In this document: positions 1 to 11,504 of the stretch, piece by piece
How the letters are laid out: every line of letters starts with the position of its first letter
Position numbering within the stretch: position 1 is the first letter of the stretch
Made by a program: the position numbers and the translations under genes
Notes under the pieces: model-generated
What the model saw: the letters and a program-made list of their open reading frames with translations, nothing else
Told to the model about the DNA's origin: nothing
The model's database searches: none
DNA from: Tetragonia tetragonoides
Taxonomy: Eukaryota; Streptophyta; Magnoliopsida; Caryophyllales; Aizoaceae
Assembly (NCBI GenBank): GCA_038025085.1
Contig: CM076147.1
Location: forward strand, 41,786,766-41,850,765
Length of the DNA stretch: 64,000 nt
Direction: 5' to 3'

Positions 1-966
1 TGACAAACCTAGCCTCACATTTCTAGCTAGGTTCTTTGGAAAAATGGGGAAACATAGAATCAAACTCCTTCCATGCTAACCCATCGGAAGGATGCCGCAA
101 ATTCTCATCTTTAGGGCGATCATCATGCCATGTCATAAACTTTGCAGTTTCAAAGCACATAAATAATCTTTGCAGCCTAGGTTTCAAAGGAAAATTCCAC
201 AACACCTTTGCTGTAATATTGGAGATTTTTTTAAAAGGCTGGTTGGACCCTCGTTTTTCTTCCCTTTGCTTCCACTTAGAGGTATGACAAATATGACACC
301 CATCAGGATGTTCGCACTCTTTCCAAAAAAGCATACAATCAATAAGACAAACACATATTTTTTTACAATCAAGACATAAATATCTCATAGTATTTCTAGC
401 CTCATTGAAATTCACCAGATACTTTGCCTCTGGAATCATCTCTCTCAAAAGTTGTAGTAGATCATTTTATGTTACTAAGTCCATGAAGCGTGTTGAAAAT
501 GAACAACCTAATGATGAAGGACAATTTAGAAAAATTTTTGCACCCTGGAAACAACTCTTGTTTCCCTCTTCGACCAACCTATTAAAATTTTTGGCTTCTT
601 CATTTAGACCTTCTTGTACCCTACTTCATCCCTCTAGTGTATCTATAAATCTGATGTACTAACTCATTAATATTGTCATGGAAATTTAATTCATTTTCAT
701 CTACACCAGTAGCGGATCTCACTGATGAGAGTTTCTCTCCATGAAAAATTCCCACATAATAGTCATCTACAAACCCCCACTCCCATTAAACGATCAAATA
801 CCTAATTTCTACGATAGGAATAACGATTTCGACAACTCTTGCAAGGACATCGAATTTGACCTCCACGAGCTGCTTTAGAAAATGAAGAATTCAGAAAACA
901 AATAACCCCACTTTCATATTCTGGCAATCGCCTAGGTAAGTACATCCAACCTCTATCTTCCCCCAT
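1..966 (-). pseudogene. CACTA TNP2-type transposase, N-terminal part, broken
   Basis: Read on the minus strand. The ATG at 966-964 opens a transposase-associated domain: a reading beginning MGEDRGWMYLPRRLPEYESG, then the zinc-ligand segment IRCPCKSCRNR near 820-860. The second half (448-23) is the start of the TNP2 domain, with KYLVNFNEARNTMRYLCLD, CPVC-like HICHTSKWK, and the family signature KVLWNFPLKPRLQRLFM followed by HDDRPKDENLRHPSDGLAWK. The family is the En/Spm (CACTA) cut-and-paste transposase. The frame is broken by a TAG after RNRYSYRRN, at least one single-base frameshift near 780, further stops at 470-660, and a TAG plus frameshift near 25-30, after which RNVRLGLS continues off the window edge. 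A good splice acceptor (TTTCAG) at 980-981 lies just upstream of the ATG. It cannot be functional as it stands. Confidence 0.88.
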
Positions 967-3012
967 TACTCCAAATGATCTGAAATTATAACAACTTTAA
1001 TTAACAATGAACTATTAACAACAAGGCTTCGGGAAATGTTCAAAGTTTCCTCTTTCTTTTAGTAAGTTGCAAAATTCAGAAACACAACAATGAAATTTAT
1101 ATCATTTCAACATTATTCCAGTAAAACAAGAGTCACATCAAATCCTAAAATAACAACCATTCACACATAATCCAAAATCCAGATAGATCTTTACCATAAT
1201 CAGGCTACAGAAAAATTCGACAATTAAAAATCAAAATGAATTGACAAGAAGGCACTTACATTAACTACGATGGAGTTCACAACACACACAAAAGGGGCAG
1301 TGAGAGATTGTGATTGTGGTAGACGGTGCTGCTGCTCGTAACTATGATTAAAAGCGACCAACTGTAAAAGTAAAACATATGTCATCCAACTTTCTCATCT
1401 ACATAACATAATGCACAAAGAGAAAGAATAAAAAGTTTCGTAGTAGTAATCTATGCATTTAGAATACCAGACAACTTTCAGTTAACATCATGATTTATTT
1501 GTGTTTGGATTTTTTTTTTTTTTGGGGGGGGGGGGGTTGGTGGTGGACTGGTAGTGGGAGGAACATCTTTCTTTTATTTAGACTAGATTAAAGTTCATAC
1601 ACCAGACACTATCCATGCCTTGTGCGTTTAGTGATACAATATCCTTACAAAAGACCTCAGTAGGAGATCATCTAAACAGTTTAGCGTTCAAACAAACAGA
1701 GCTAGTTTCCACCACTTCCATCACCCATTTTGTGGTGGGAGGAACACAATGACTTAATTCATGTATAATAGAGTGTAAAACATCATTTAAAAAAAAGAAA
1801 AGAATACAAAACATGGTCAAGCATCGATGACACTATTTCATTGAATGAAAAAGAAGTGCAAGTAAAACACAAGGGGTAGTTTAAATCCCAGTAAACCATT
1901 ACTAATTATCCTCCTGAAACATTTTAAAAAAAATGTATAGTTTTTTTTTCCTGGAAAGTAAAAGTATTTTATTACTTTTATTGGATAAAGAAATACATAG
2001 TTTTCAGCCAGGCAAGCATATACAACAAAAAACACAACAACATATCAACCTAGAAAGCTAGGAAAACTATAGGTGCCAAGACTAGTTACCATCTCTAAAC
2101 CTAATTAAGCACGTTTTTTTAAGGCAAATTAGCTACTAGCTAGTTCATGAGTTTATCATCAGACAGACAAATTCATAAATGCCTAAAGTCATAGCCCCAA
2201 ATAAGACACAATACAATCCACAGCCAACCAAGATCTCAACCTTTTGAAGCATAATACTACTAATTATAGTGAATACCCCTCGTAGTCCTGCTAGCACATG
2301 ATTTCCCTTTTTGAGATCACCTCTTTTATCTTTGTCATTGTACTTGCGGCTATATGATATGAATTAGGTCACCACCAGTAACTTAATTTCTTCACACTCA
2401 TTAGCACAATAAGGTAGGCAAAATAAGGACATCCAAAATGATGATAGACAAACCTTAAGCTGCCAACAACTTTAATTAACAATGAACTATTTACAACAAG
2501 GCTTCGGGAAATGTACAAAGTTTCCTCTTTCTTTTAGTAAGTTGCGAAATTCAGAAACACAACAATGAAATTCATATAATTTCAACATTATTCCAGTAAA
2601 ACAAGAGTCACATCAAATCCAAAAATAACAACCACTCACACATAATCCAAAATCCAAATAGATCGTTACCATAATTAGGAAACAGAAAAATTTGACAATT
2701 AAAAATCAAAATGAAATTGACAAGAAGACACTTACATTAGCTACAATGGAGTTCACGACACACGCAAAAGGGGCAGTGAGAGATTATGATTCTGGTAGAG
2801 GTTGTGCTGCTAGCAACTTTGATTAAAAGTAATCAACTGTAAAAGTAAACAATATGTCATCCACCTTTCTCATCTACATAACATAATGCACAAAGAGAAA
2901 GAATAAAAATCTTTAGTAGTAGTAATCTGTGCATTTGGAATACCAGACAACTTTCAGTTAACATCACAGCTTACTTGTGTTTGGGTTTTTTTTTGGGGGG
3001 TACCTATGGTGG

Positions 3013-4291
3013 TGTTGGACCCTATGATGTTTTGATGATGATTAATACTAAATATCTTATGCTAATTAATTTACTAATACTTTAATTCTAATTGTGATAT
3101 TAGTCGCTATACTCAACGAAAAAGAAAGCTCAAGAAGATGATCATATTGGGTACATGAAAAACAAGATAGAAGATTGGTATATTCTATTTTAGATTCATG
3201 TATTAAGTTGAGAATTAATTTTATAGAGTTGGAACTAAAGGAACTAATGAGCGAAATTAATTTGAAGGTAAAACTGGAATTTAGGAACCTAAGTTGGAAC
3301 CTTAGTCCCATGGTACGTCAGGTCCCACCTCCAGTCCAGATTTAACAAATAAATTTCGAAAACCAAAATATCTTCAACATTTCTTAGTACACTTCTATTA
3401 TGCAAGAGATCTTTTGTTGTGTCAAATAACCTTCTAAACCTGGTACTAAACAAAAGAGCATTTTGTTTTACTAAAGTATGTTGTGCTCAAAAAGGGAACT
3501 TGCTTTTTAGAGCTTTTCTGAGATAGCAAGGAGGCTACTTGTACCTCTTTGACTGAGTTTTAAGGTTATCAATTGTAAAAGAAAACATGTGACTTGATTT
3601 GACATATTGGAGTCTCATGACTTAAGATATTTTCGAAACCCTTAACCACTAAGCAAAGGGCTTCAAGTTCTCTCTATATAAGAGTTGAGCTGAGCTAGTG
3701 CAAGAATCAAGAGAGGACATTCAGATTTATCAAAACTTTTTACAAAAACCTCTTCTTCACTTTGCTCATAAATTGCCTTCATACATATCCAACGAAACTA
3801 AGCCCAATAACAGTTCCAAACTCAATTCCTTCTCTCATTAAATCTCAACACTTAGGAAAATATTGTAACCTTACTTTCTTATCTTAGAAGCACCAAAAGG
3901 TTGTGTTACTCAATTGCTTAGACAAATCTTGTGAGCTAGTGATAGCTTGTGTATTTTCTCAAAGGCCGAGTCTTGGCTTGTGAGTCTTAGAAACTTGGAG
4001 GAAAGTTGTGTTCTTGACAACTTGAGTGAAGTTGTGCCTAGCTGCTTGTTTGATACAGTTAGGTGGACTTGGCAACTGAAGTTTAAAGTTGTGATTGTAT
4101 GAAGTTAGGAATGTGCTTGTACAATGATTTGACTCGTAAATACAACAAGTAGTTGTGAAATCCTACTAGAGAGAGTAGGTCGTGGTTTTTACACCCAAAG
4201 GAGCCTGAGTGGTTTTCCACGTATAATACGTCTTGTGTTCTTTATTGCTTAATTATCTAGCTTCCGCACTTAATCTCTGTTAGAGGGAACA
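3013..4291 (+). mobile_element. Solo LTR, Ty1/copia-like
   Basis: It begins TGTTGGACCC and ends GAGGGAACA, so the ends form a short TGTT/AACA inverted repeat. Inside are a TATA box (CTATATAAG near 3675) and, near the 3' end, GGTTTTCCACGT and a run ending in GCTTCCGCACTTAAT, typical of plant copia LTRs. It sits in copy 2 of the duplicated unit and is absent from copy 1, which proves insertion. ACCTATGG (3002-3009) and ACCTAAGG (4292-4299) flank it but are not flush with the left end, so the exact 5-bp target duplication is uncertain. No internal coding region is present. Confidence 0.7.
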
Positions 4292-4990
4292 ACCTAAGGA
4301 CCATAATGGCTTAATTCATGTTTAATAGAGTGCAAAACATCCTTAAAAAAAGAAGAAAGAATGCAAAACATGATCCAACAATCATTACACTATTTCAAGT
4401 GCAAGTAAAAAACATGAGGTATTTTAAAGCCCAATAAACCATTACTAACTAGCCTCCTGCAACATTTAAAAAAATGTGTATTTTTTTTTTGTTTGGAATG
4501 TAAAAGTATTTTATTACTTCCATAGGATAAATACATAAAGTATCCAGTCTAGCTAGCACATACAACAAAAAATACAACAACAAATCAACCTAGAGGGTGT
4601 AGTTTAATTTGAGGGTGTTGTTTTTGAGTTTATGAGCACTAACGTACTCTAGGCTTTGTAATAGTTAGTTTACAATGCGTATGTTTCTTATGATCATGAC
4701 TCTAAAGATTCCTATAAAGCATTTTCAGTCACAGGTTGTTAGTAACTTCGGCTTAGTAGCTTCTTATCCTAGCTACCCTGAAAGCTTGTGTCTTTCCAAT
4801 GTAGGTGTATAGATTTGATTCAAACATCCAATTTTAGATGGAGAAAAAGAAGAAAACAAATGTAGGAATTCTTCACTCTTAGACCATAAATACTCACGTA
4901 TTTTCTTATACAAGTCTTTTTGTTTATATATTAGTATTTGGAGTTCCTAGATTTCATAAGCACTACATACTACTATTAATCATAGTGAAT

Positions 4991-5791
4991 ATACTGGTAG
5001 CTGGTATTGGAGTAAACTGTGCAAGCTTAGAAGGCTTTTTCATGCAGGTTATGGGGCTGATGGCAAATGGAATGGTACCAGAGCTAGCCGGTACACTGCT
5101 GCTAGTGGATACCAATTCCTCATCACAGGTCCTCTCACTAAGTATAGGCATACCAATTTGATCTGGAACTCATGTAGCATGCCAAGACACAAGTTTTGTT
5201 GCTGGTAGGCGCATAAAGAAAAGTTGCTTACAAAAGACAGAATTCAGAAAATGGGCTTCCTGAGAGGGCATGATAGATCCTACAGATGTGATGAAGAGAC
5301 TGAAACACATCAACACCTTTTCTTCAGGTGCAAGAAGTCTCAAACACTGATCGAAGATGTCAAAACTTGGATTGACTAGAAAACAAATGCAGGGAATATA
5401 CAAAATGTTTTTAACTAGATCAGCGGACACAGAAAACAAGATTGCAGAAGAATATAACCAGGCAACCTTGACCTACACAATCTGCAGGGAAAGGAACAGT
5501 GTGTGCTTCAACAACAAAAGCACCCTTGATAAAGTCCTGTTAAGCAACATACAGTTTACTATAAGAGCACGTCTGAGCAGCCTTGATACTAGAATAATGA
5601 AGAGAGGTGACAGAGAAATCCTCAATAAATTGCTGTAATTTTTTACTGCATTCCTTAATGTTTACAAATGTAAATAGCTTGAATATTAGTGATTTCAGAC
5701 ATTGTAGCTGCTTGTTGTAGTTGTCAATGCTGAAACGCTATGCTAGGTGTGTAATGTTGCTATTTCGGTAATGAGAAGTACTATCTTTGTA

Positions 5792-5880
<89 letters not shown>
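4991..5880 (+). mobile_element. 5'-truncated LINE: reverse-transcriptase zinc-binding region and tail
   Basis: From about 4999 one frame reads SWYWSKLCKLRRLF, then YQFLITGPLTKYRHTNLIWN, SMPRHKFCCW, LLTKDRIQKMG, and ETETHQHLFFRCKKSQ. This is the zf-RVT domain at the C-terminal end of plant LINE ORF2. Two TAG codons and a frameshift near 5370 interrupt it. The last 90 codons continue in another frame to a TAA at 5636-5638. About 150 bp of 3' UTR follow, then a long (AT)n tail. It is a dead-on-arrival LINE copy inside duplicated unit copy 2. Confidence 0.85.
5795..5880. repeat. (AT)n microsatellite at the LINE 3' end
   Basis: Forty-three uninterrupted AT units directly after the LINE 3' UTR, probably grown from the LINE's tail. 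Confidence 0.95.
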
Positions 5881-5882
<2 letters not shown>

Positions 5883-6495
5883 TCCTAGCACATATTTTCC
5901 CTTTTTGAGATGACCTAGTTAATTTTTATATTTGTCGTTATACTTGCAGCAATATGATTTGAATTAGCTCACCAATAGTAACTTAGCACAATACGGCAGG
6001 CAAAACGAGGACATTCAAAATGATGATAGGCAAACCGAGGATATTTTATAGTGCTTCTTTTAAATATGGCAAACAAAAATTTGAATATTAGAACTCAATC
6101 CTTTTCATTATTGGCAAACAAATTTGAATACTCCATACTCCTAATCACAAACAAACAGTAACATCCAATTATTTAGTACGAGATTGATGTAAGGGATACT
6201 ATCGACCTGCCCACACGTCCAGTATAAATAGATGGCCATAGTAGCTCAATTTTTTCAGAACAAACAACAAACTATCCAGAAGTTTCCCAAAAGTCAAAAG
6301 TTAAAGTAAACCAACCAATTTTAGGTCAGATTAAACACCAAAAGTTCTAAAACTACTGGCTAACTCTTAAATCAAAATCCCCTCAAAAAAAAAATCTTAA
6401 CTTTTAATTAGGGTTTTAATAATAGCACCACAAATACAACAACAATTACATGATAAAACTAACTGCAAGATTTAAAACATTATGTAAAAGTTTAC

Positions 6496-6653
6496 CTTCA
6501 CCAAATAGAAGGTCGAACACCCCAATTGAAGGTCGAACACCGTTAATTTGAAACACACCCGCAACCCACAGTTTTCTAAGGCCAAAATTTGTCCAATTTA
6601 CCTATGAAAGTGAGTGGGAATGCTAAATATCAGATGTTTCGGCAAAGGGAGGC

Positions 6654-6703
<50 letters not shown>

Positions 6704-6710
6704 AAAAAGG
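6496..6710 (-). other. Inferred 5'-UTR exon and splice donor of the CACTA transposase
   Basis: On the minus strand this stretch runs from a (CT)n-rich leader to a clean donor, GGTGAAG followed by GTAAAC, at 6495-6494. The next good acceptor in the right orientation is TTTCAG at 980-981, twelve bases before the transposase ATG. The simplest model is a non-coding first exon here and one intron of about 5.5 kb. The upstream edge of the exon is not defined. This is inference from splice signals only. Confidence 0.45.
6659..6699. repeat. (GA)n microsatellite
   Basis: About 20 uninterrupted GA units. On the CACTA strand it reads (CT)n and would lie in the 5' leader, a common position for pyrimidine repeats in plant transcripts. 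Confidence 0.95.
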
Positions 6711-6892
6711 TGATGAGGTAAAGGGGCAACTGAACTGAAGAGCGTATTTTTCTAGTACTTGTTTTTATTTTCTAGTTCTTTTTATTTTCTTGATTGAGTG
6801 GCCGCCTAGACAAAATTCTCGTTTTTTTGGGGCACAGCCCGCCTGCTTTTTGGCCTAATCCGCCTTTAATTAGTATATATACACGACTAAAA

Positions 6893-7040
6893 TGTCAACA
6901 CTTCCATAAAAGTGTTGTCTTTCATCTAAAATAAAAGCAACACTTGCTAAAAGTGTTGTCTTTGTTAAATAAAATAGCGACACTTAAAAAAATATTGTCT
7001 TTGTCATGTAAAGACAACACTTTTTAATAAGTATTGTACT
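6893..7040. repeat. CACTA subterminal repeats (AAGTGTTG/CAACACTT)
   Basis: Six or more copies of an 8-10 bp motif, AAGTGTTGTC or its complement GACAACACTT, some decayed, alternate in both orientations, for example near 6898, 6911, 6940, 6951, 6986 and 7014. In CACTA elements such subterminal repeats bind the element's TNPA-like protein. Their presence beside the terminal repeat supports the element assignment. Confidence 0.75.
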
Positions 7041-7102
7041 AAATTTAAAGATCATCATAATGCCAATATTTTACGAAATATCGCGTATGAAGTATTTGTA
7101 TA

Positions 7103-7121
7103 GGCTCTTTTTGTAGTAGTG
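7103..7121 (-). repeat. CACTA terminal inverted repeat (5' end of element)
   Basis: The minus strand reads CACTACTACAAAAAGAGCC, matching the plant CACTA consensus CACTACNAGAAAA in its first bases. It marks the right end of the CACTA element. The partner repeat is outside the window. Confidence 0.85.
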
Positions 7122-7425
7122 TATTGTTTACTTTTATTGTTAGGGTTAATTTTTTTTTTCAATAAAGAGTGAGTGTTTATAATAATGTTGAGGTAAATAT
7201 TCATACAAAGATTGACTATTAGTTAATTAAGTGTTGTGTAAAGGGAATAGTTTTAGAATTTGGTCTGTACAAGAGGTGTGGTGGATATGAAGATTATAAT
7301 TAGCTATGGTTTGAGGAATAGATTAACAAAACATTCTGTTGATTAGTGTTTTGTTTTACTTACAAGAGTTGGTTTTTATATTGATGAAATTGATTGATTT
7401 GTTTTTGTTATATTGGGTTTAAGAG
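7122..7425. other. Non-coding, no feature recognised
   Basis: AT-rich DNA between the CACTA end and the first recognisable codons of the Ulp1-like pseudogene. It could be that gene's 5' flank. I see no terminal repeat or coding signal in it. Confidence 0.5.
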
Positions 7426-9184
7426 ATGGAAAGGAGAAGCAAAAAGGGGAAGAAGAAAAATATTGAACGTGGTGCAGAAGTGGTTTGCTCAAGTAAAGCA
7501 AAAGCACCAAAGTAGAAGGCACCATCTAGGAGACATGTAAGCATGCATGATTGAGTTGCTTCATAATATTGATGTATGTGTCGTTATATGTAATGATTGT
7601 TGAAAGTGTATTTGCAGGTATCGAACATGAGGTCATTGCCAGAAAACCTAGGTCTTCTTGTTGATGCGTTGACGGAAGAACAGAGGGGGTGGGTACATAA
7701 AATGAGATTTGGGACCATATTGGAGATGAACAATTGAAAATGGGCAGGGGATTGCTTATTAGTTAATGGAGAGGTTGGATGATATTAGTGGTAGCTTACT
7801 GATGCGTGAAAATGTGGAGCTGCAGATTACATCGAATGATGTAGCATAGATATTAGGCATTCCAGTAGGAGTTCTACCTATTCTGATAATGTTAAGAATG
7901 AGAAGTTGTATCTTGGATTGAGAGATAAATATGAGAAATTGTCAATGGATCCAGTAAAATTACAAAACAGGGGGATAACTTCCAATGTTGTACTTGAATG
8001 TATCAAACCTGGTATTTGTTTTGAGGAGTTTTAGATATATTTTCTGTTGTATGTTTTGGGGACATTTTATTGTCCAACTCAAGCTAATAGGATCAGTCCA
8101 AGAATGTTGAGCATGGTATTAAATGTTGGAGATCCCAATGACTATGAATGGACATTGAGTATGTGGAATGAGTTATTGGAAGTAAGAAGAAAAGTTAGAT
8201 TGAAGAGGTCAGAGTAAGGAGATGAAGGAAGAGGCAATAAGGGTGAAGATTCAATGATAGACGGTTATGGTGGATGTGTCATAATAAAAGACGTTGTTAA
8301 TTGATTGAAGGATGACAAATTATTGTAATGTAATTGTGAAATGTGTAATTAAAAAATATGTATTATTTTGTTTGCAGCTATTCTACCTGGATAGACTTAA
8401 GCGGGGGGAGGTGGTATCATGGGGAGTAAGTTGTGATATAGAGAGAGGTTATCGACTTGGAGCAGGAAAAGAATGCTAGAAGCAGTGAAAGAAGATTACA
8501 ACGAATGAACACGCAAATTCGGACAGGCCAAGGTGAGGTTAAAAATAGTACATGAATATAAGTTTGGTTATGATATTGAGTGAATATTAAATGAAATGGT
8601 ATGTATGCAAATTTTAGACGATCCTCATTTGAGATATGGTGAAAGGCACCCTGATGAGCCTAAAGGTGCGTTGTGCAGGGACATAACTAAGAATGAGAGG
8701 CCACCTCCAATTTGTCACAAGGTAATAAAATGAAAACTAAAAAATTGGAGATTATTTTTAAGTGATCTTGTCATAGTAAATTGAATTGTTTGTTTGTTGT
8801 TTGTGCCAAATTGTGGCAAAAGCTAGAGAGAGCATGTTGTTGATGAATAAGAAGCATAGGAAGTATGAGGTTGAAAGTTGTGGGAGTGTGAATGTTAGTG
8901 GTAGTGGTATTCGGGGTGGTATTGGTTATGATTAGAGGTGGCCACTAGGTCGGGCTTGGCCCAAGCCCGCATGGACCGGCCTGGGTATGGGATAAACTAG
9001 TGCCGAGGTGATAGGAGGCCCAGGCCCGGCACTACTACAGTCCACGAACTACCAGTGCGGGATTAGTTTTGCCTCGAAAAAAGCCCGGGTACAGCATCCT
9101 CCTTCATCCTCCCCAAAATCCATTCTCTTCCCTTCCTACTCTCCAAAATACATCCTCAAATCTCCAACAATGGCAGCAACTCCC

Positions 9185-10029
9185 TGTAGACACCAAAAAA
9201 GCACCTTCAGATTTCCCCGCCAAAGCCCGATGATGAAAAGAGTAATTTATAAACTTGAATGTTATTTTTGCTTTAATAGGTAAAATAAGGTCTCAGGTTT
9301 TTTCTCGATCACTCCTTCATTCCAAAGCCCCGTTCAAGAGCTTTCCAACGACACCTCTCGTTTCTTTTTTCGACACCTGGTGGTCAAGTTGCTAACTGGG
9401 GGTAAAACCGTCTTTTACCGCAGAAGGGTAAAACGTCCTTTTCCTATTTTCGAAATACTAAAATTTCTCCGAAAATTAAAAATAGACTGGATGTCGTCAT
9501 TATGATGACATCCAGCTGGCAAGCTGACAGCCGCCAGCACCTCCAGCGGTGCTCGCTGGGTCTTTAGGCCCGTCTTTTTTAAGCCCAAAATCTGATTTTC
9601 GACCATCTCTCCACACCTCCAACCCTATTTCCTTCCCTATAAGTATAACCCTCGACCCTCAGTTCAAAACACACAGTCTACAGTTGACAACCTCTATTCT
9701 CGGTTGAGTACTCCATAGCTTCCCCCTCTTTCTTCCAAATTTGAGATCTTGTCTTTACTATTTTTTCTAAATAGCCTACAGTTCAGGTATAAACTCATGA
9801 GGGCTCAAATTAAATTACTTGCCTAATTGTTTATTTTCTAGTAGTCATAATGTAGATATCATGCTAATAAACGTCTTTTATTGCTTACTATTCAAAGCAT
9901 GTCTAGTCGTTGTGATGCTCAACTTGCCAATCGAATGCATGTCTAAATAAGGGTCAATAATAAATGTTGTGATGCTTGTGATGAACCAATTAATAGTCTA
10001 AGTCTAGGTTGTTAATCCGGTTTGTGTGA
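9185..10029 (+). mobile_element. Truncated gypsy-like LTR (same family as 16383-17723)
   Basis: It begins TGTAGACACC and is collinear with the solo LTR at 16383-17723 for its whole length, including the TATA-like CCTATAAGTATA near 9636. It stops abruptly in TTTGTGTGA at the left edge of the Athila-like element, and the rest of the LTR is not found on the other side. So the right part was lost, perhaps together with part of the hAT element, rather than simply split. Confidence 0.8.
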
Positions 10030-11489
10030 TGATAGGCCCGCAAGTGCACGGGTATATCGTCGTAATAAAATATCGTATCCACAGGGAGCTTTCGATTCCA
10101 AATACTAAAATTTCTTAAATTTAACAAGCTAAGCAATTAAAAGTGGATTTTGGTGATTTTATCAAAGAACTAAATCGGTAACAATGATGAGAAAATAGCA
10201 AGATTAAAGAACCTAGGGTTGATTTCACTCAATTAAACTACTTGATGCGAATAAATAAACTTCAACTAGCATGTCATGTCGAATGTTGCAATGACGGACA
10301 AAGAACCTAAAACATTCTCTCGAAGAATTAAAGGTGAAACTCAATATAAAACTCAACTACCTATTCTCATGGAGTCAAGCAAATATCAAGAATATGAAGA
10401 ACATAATTCTATCCAAGAAGCTCCAAGTAATTCTAACCTACTCTCGTGATTAGGCAAACTTGATGAAAGATTGAGTTTGGATGATCAAGATTCTTCTCTC
10501 GAATTTAAATTAATCACCAACCATAAACAATAAGCAAACAATCAATCATTGTGCAACATTCTAACGACATGCTAGTTTCCAATTATCTAATTAAACATCA
10601 AGCAATTCAATCAAACTACATCAACCCTAGATAAAGGGGAATTAGCTACTCATATTATTATAACAACTAGTAGAAAGACAATGAAATTAATGGTCAATTC
10701 CAAAAAGCAAATTAAACTAGCAATCATCAACTAACAATAGAAATTAAACTAGAATTATAGAGAAAGGGAGAGCGAAGATAGGAAAGAGAGATAAACTAAG
10801 ATGCTTCAATTGCAAACTCCAAGACCTTGAAGAGAAATCCAAACTTGCAAACTTGTTCTTCAAATTACAATAAACTAAAAGTGTTTAATTCTAATATTAA
10901 TCTAGAAAGCATAAAAGAGTGTAAAACTATGAGAAAGCTAATGGGGTGCTAAGAGATGATGAAAGAGATGAGTTCTCTCTCCTTTTATGACCCCCAAAAT
11001 GTCTCTAATCGGATCCAAGTGAAAAGCTAAAGGAGTGGCAAAGGTCACGAGTTGAAATCTCGATTTCCGGCAGGTTGCATGGTCGTGCGGAAAATATGAA
11101 GGAAAGTTGCATGGTCGTGCAACCCTTCTTGAGCTCACTGACTTACTTGCATGGTCATGCAATGTTTAGCCTTCAAACTTGCATGGTCGTGCAAGTGCAA
11201 TTTTGCCGCCTTGAACTTCAGTTTTGCACTTCTCTTCTCACTTGGCTTTCTCTAAGGCATCTTCCTCGACTTCTTCTTTGATGATTGCGACTCTAAATTA
11301 TCTCCAAAGTATCTACCAAGCAACGGGGTCTCAAAATGTCCTAAAAACACAATTGAACACAAACATACCCCAAGTAGTCATCTTTATCAAAATAATCATA
11401 AATCTCACAAAAAATGATATAATTATCATGAAACCAATCAAATGAGTGTAATTATCACATGAATAATTGCTCAATTTACGCACCTATCA
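10030..11489 (-). repeat. Left LTR (3' LTR) of the Athila-like element
   Basis: Collinear with 14252-15712 with few differences. It contains four copies of a near-palindrome, TTGCATGGTCGTGCAA or a close variant, at 11075, 11107, 11147 and 11179. Confidence 0.88.
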
Positions 11490-11504
11490 AACTCCCCCAA
11501 GCTT
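11490..11504 (-). promoter_or_regulatory. Polypurine tract
   Basis: The minus strand reads AAGCTTGGGGGAGTT and abuts the 3' LTR, the expected plus-strand priming site. Confidence 0.7.

Larger units (their letters stand above)
991..6040. repeat. Tandem duplication of a ~1.5-kb unit inside the CACTA intron
   Basis: Two direct copies can be aligned by eye in three blocks: 991-1515 with 2466-2999 (offset 1475 bp), 1744-2060 with 4304-4604, and about 2250-2455 with 4957-4990 plus 5881-6040. The first block is nearly identical apart from scattered substitutions. The second copy is interrupted by a copia-like LTR (3013-4291), an unassigned stretch (4605-4956) and a LINE fragment (4991-5880). Copy 1 lacks all three, so the duplication came first. 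No coding sequence was recognised in the unit. Confidence 0.8.
1..7121 (-). mobile_element. CACTA (En/Spm) transposon, 5' portion, runs off left edge
   Basis: The outer end is the CACTA terminal repeat: on the minus strand the element begins CACTACTACAAAAAGAGCC at 7121-7103. Just inside lie subterminal repeats, then a (CT)n-rich leader, a long intron, and the TNP2-type transposase reading away from this end. That order (terminus, subterminal repeats, leader, transposase on one strand) is the normal CACTA layout. The other terminus lies left of the window, so neither full length nor the 3-bp target duplication can be checked. The inside has been enlarged by a tandem duplication, a copia-like LTR and a LINE fragment, each annotated separately. 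Confidence 0.82.
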
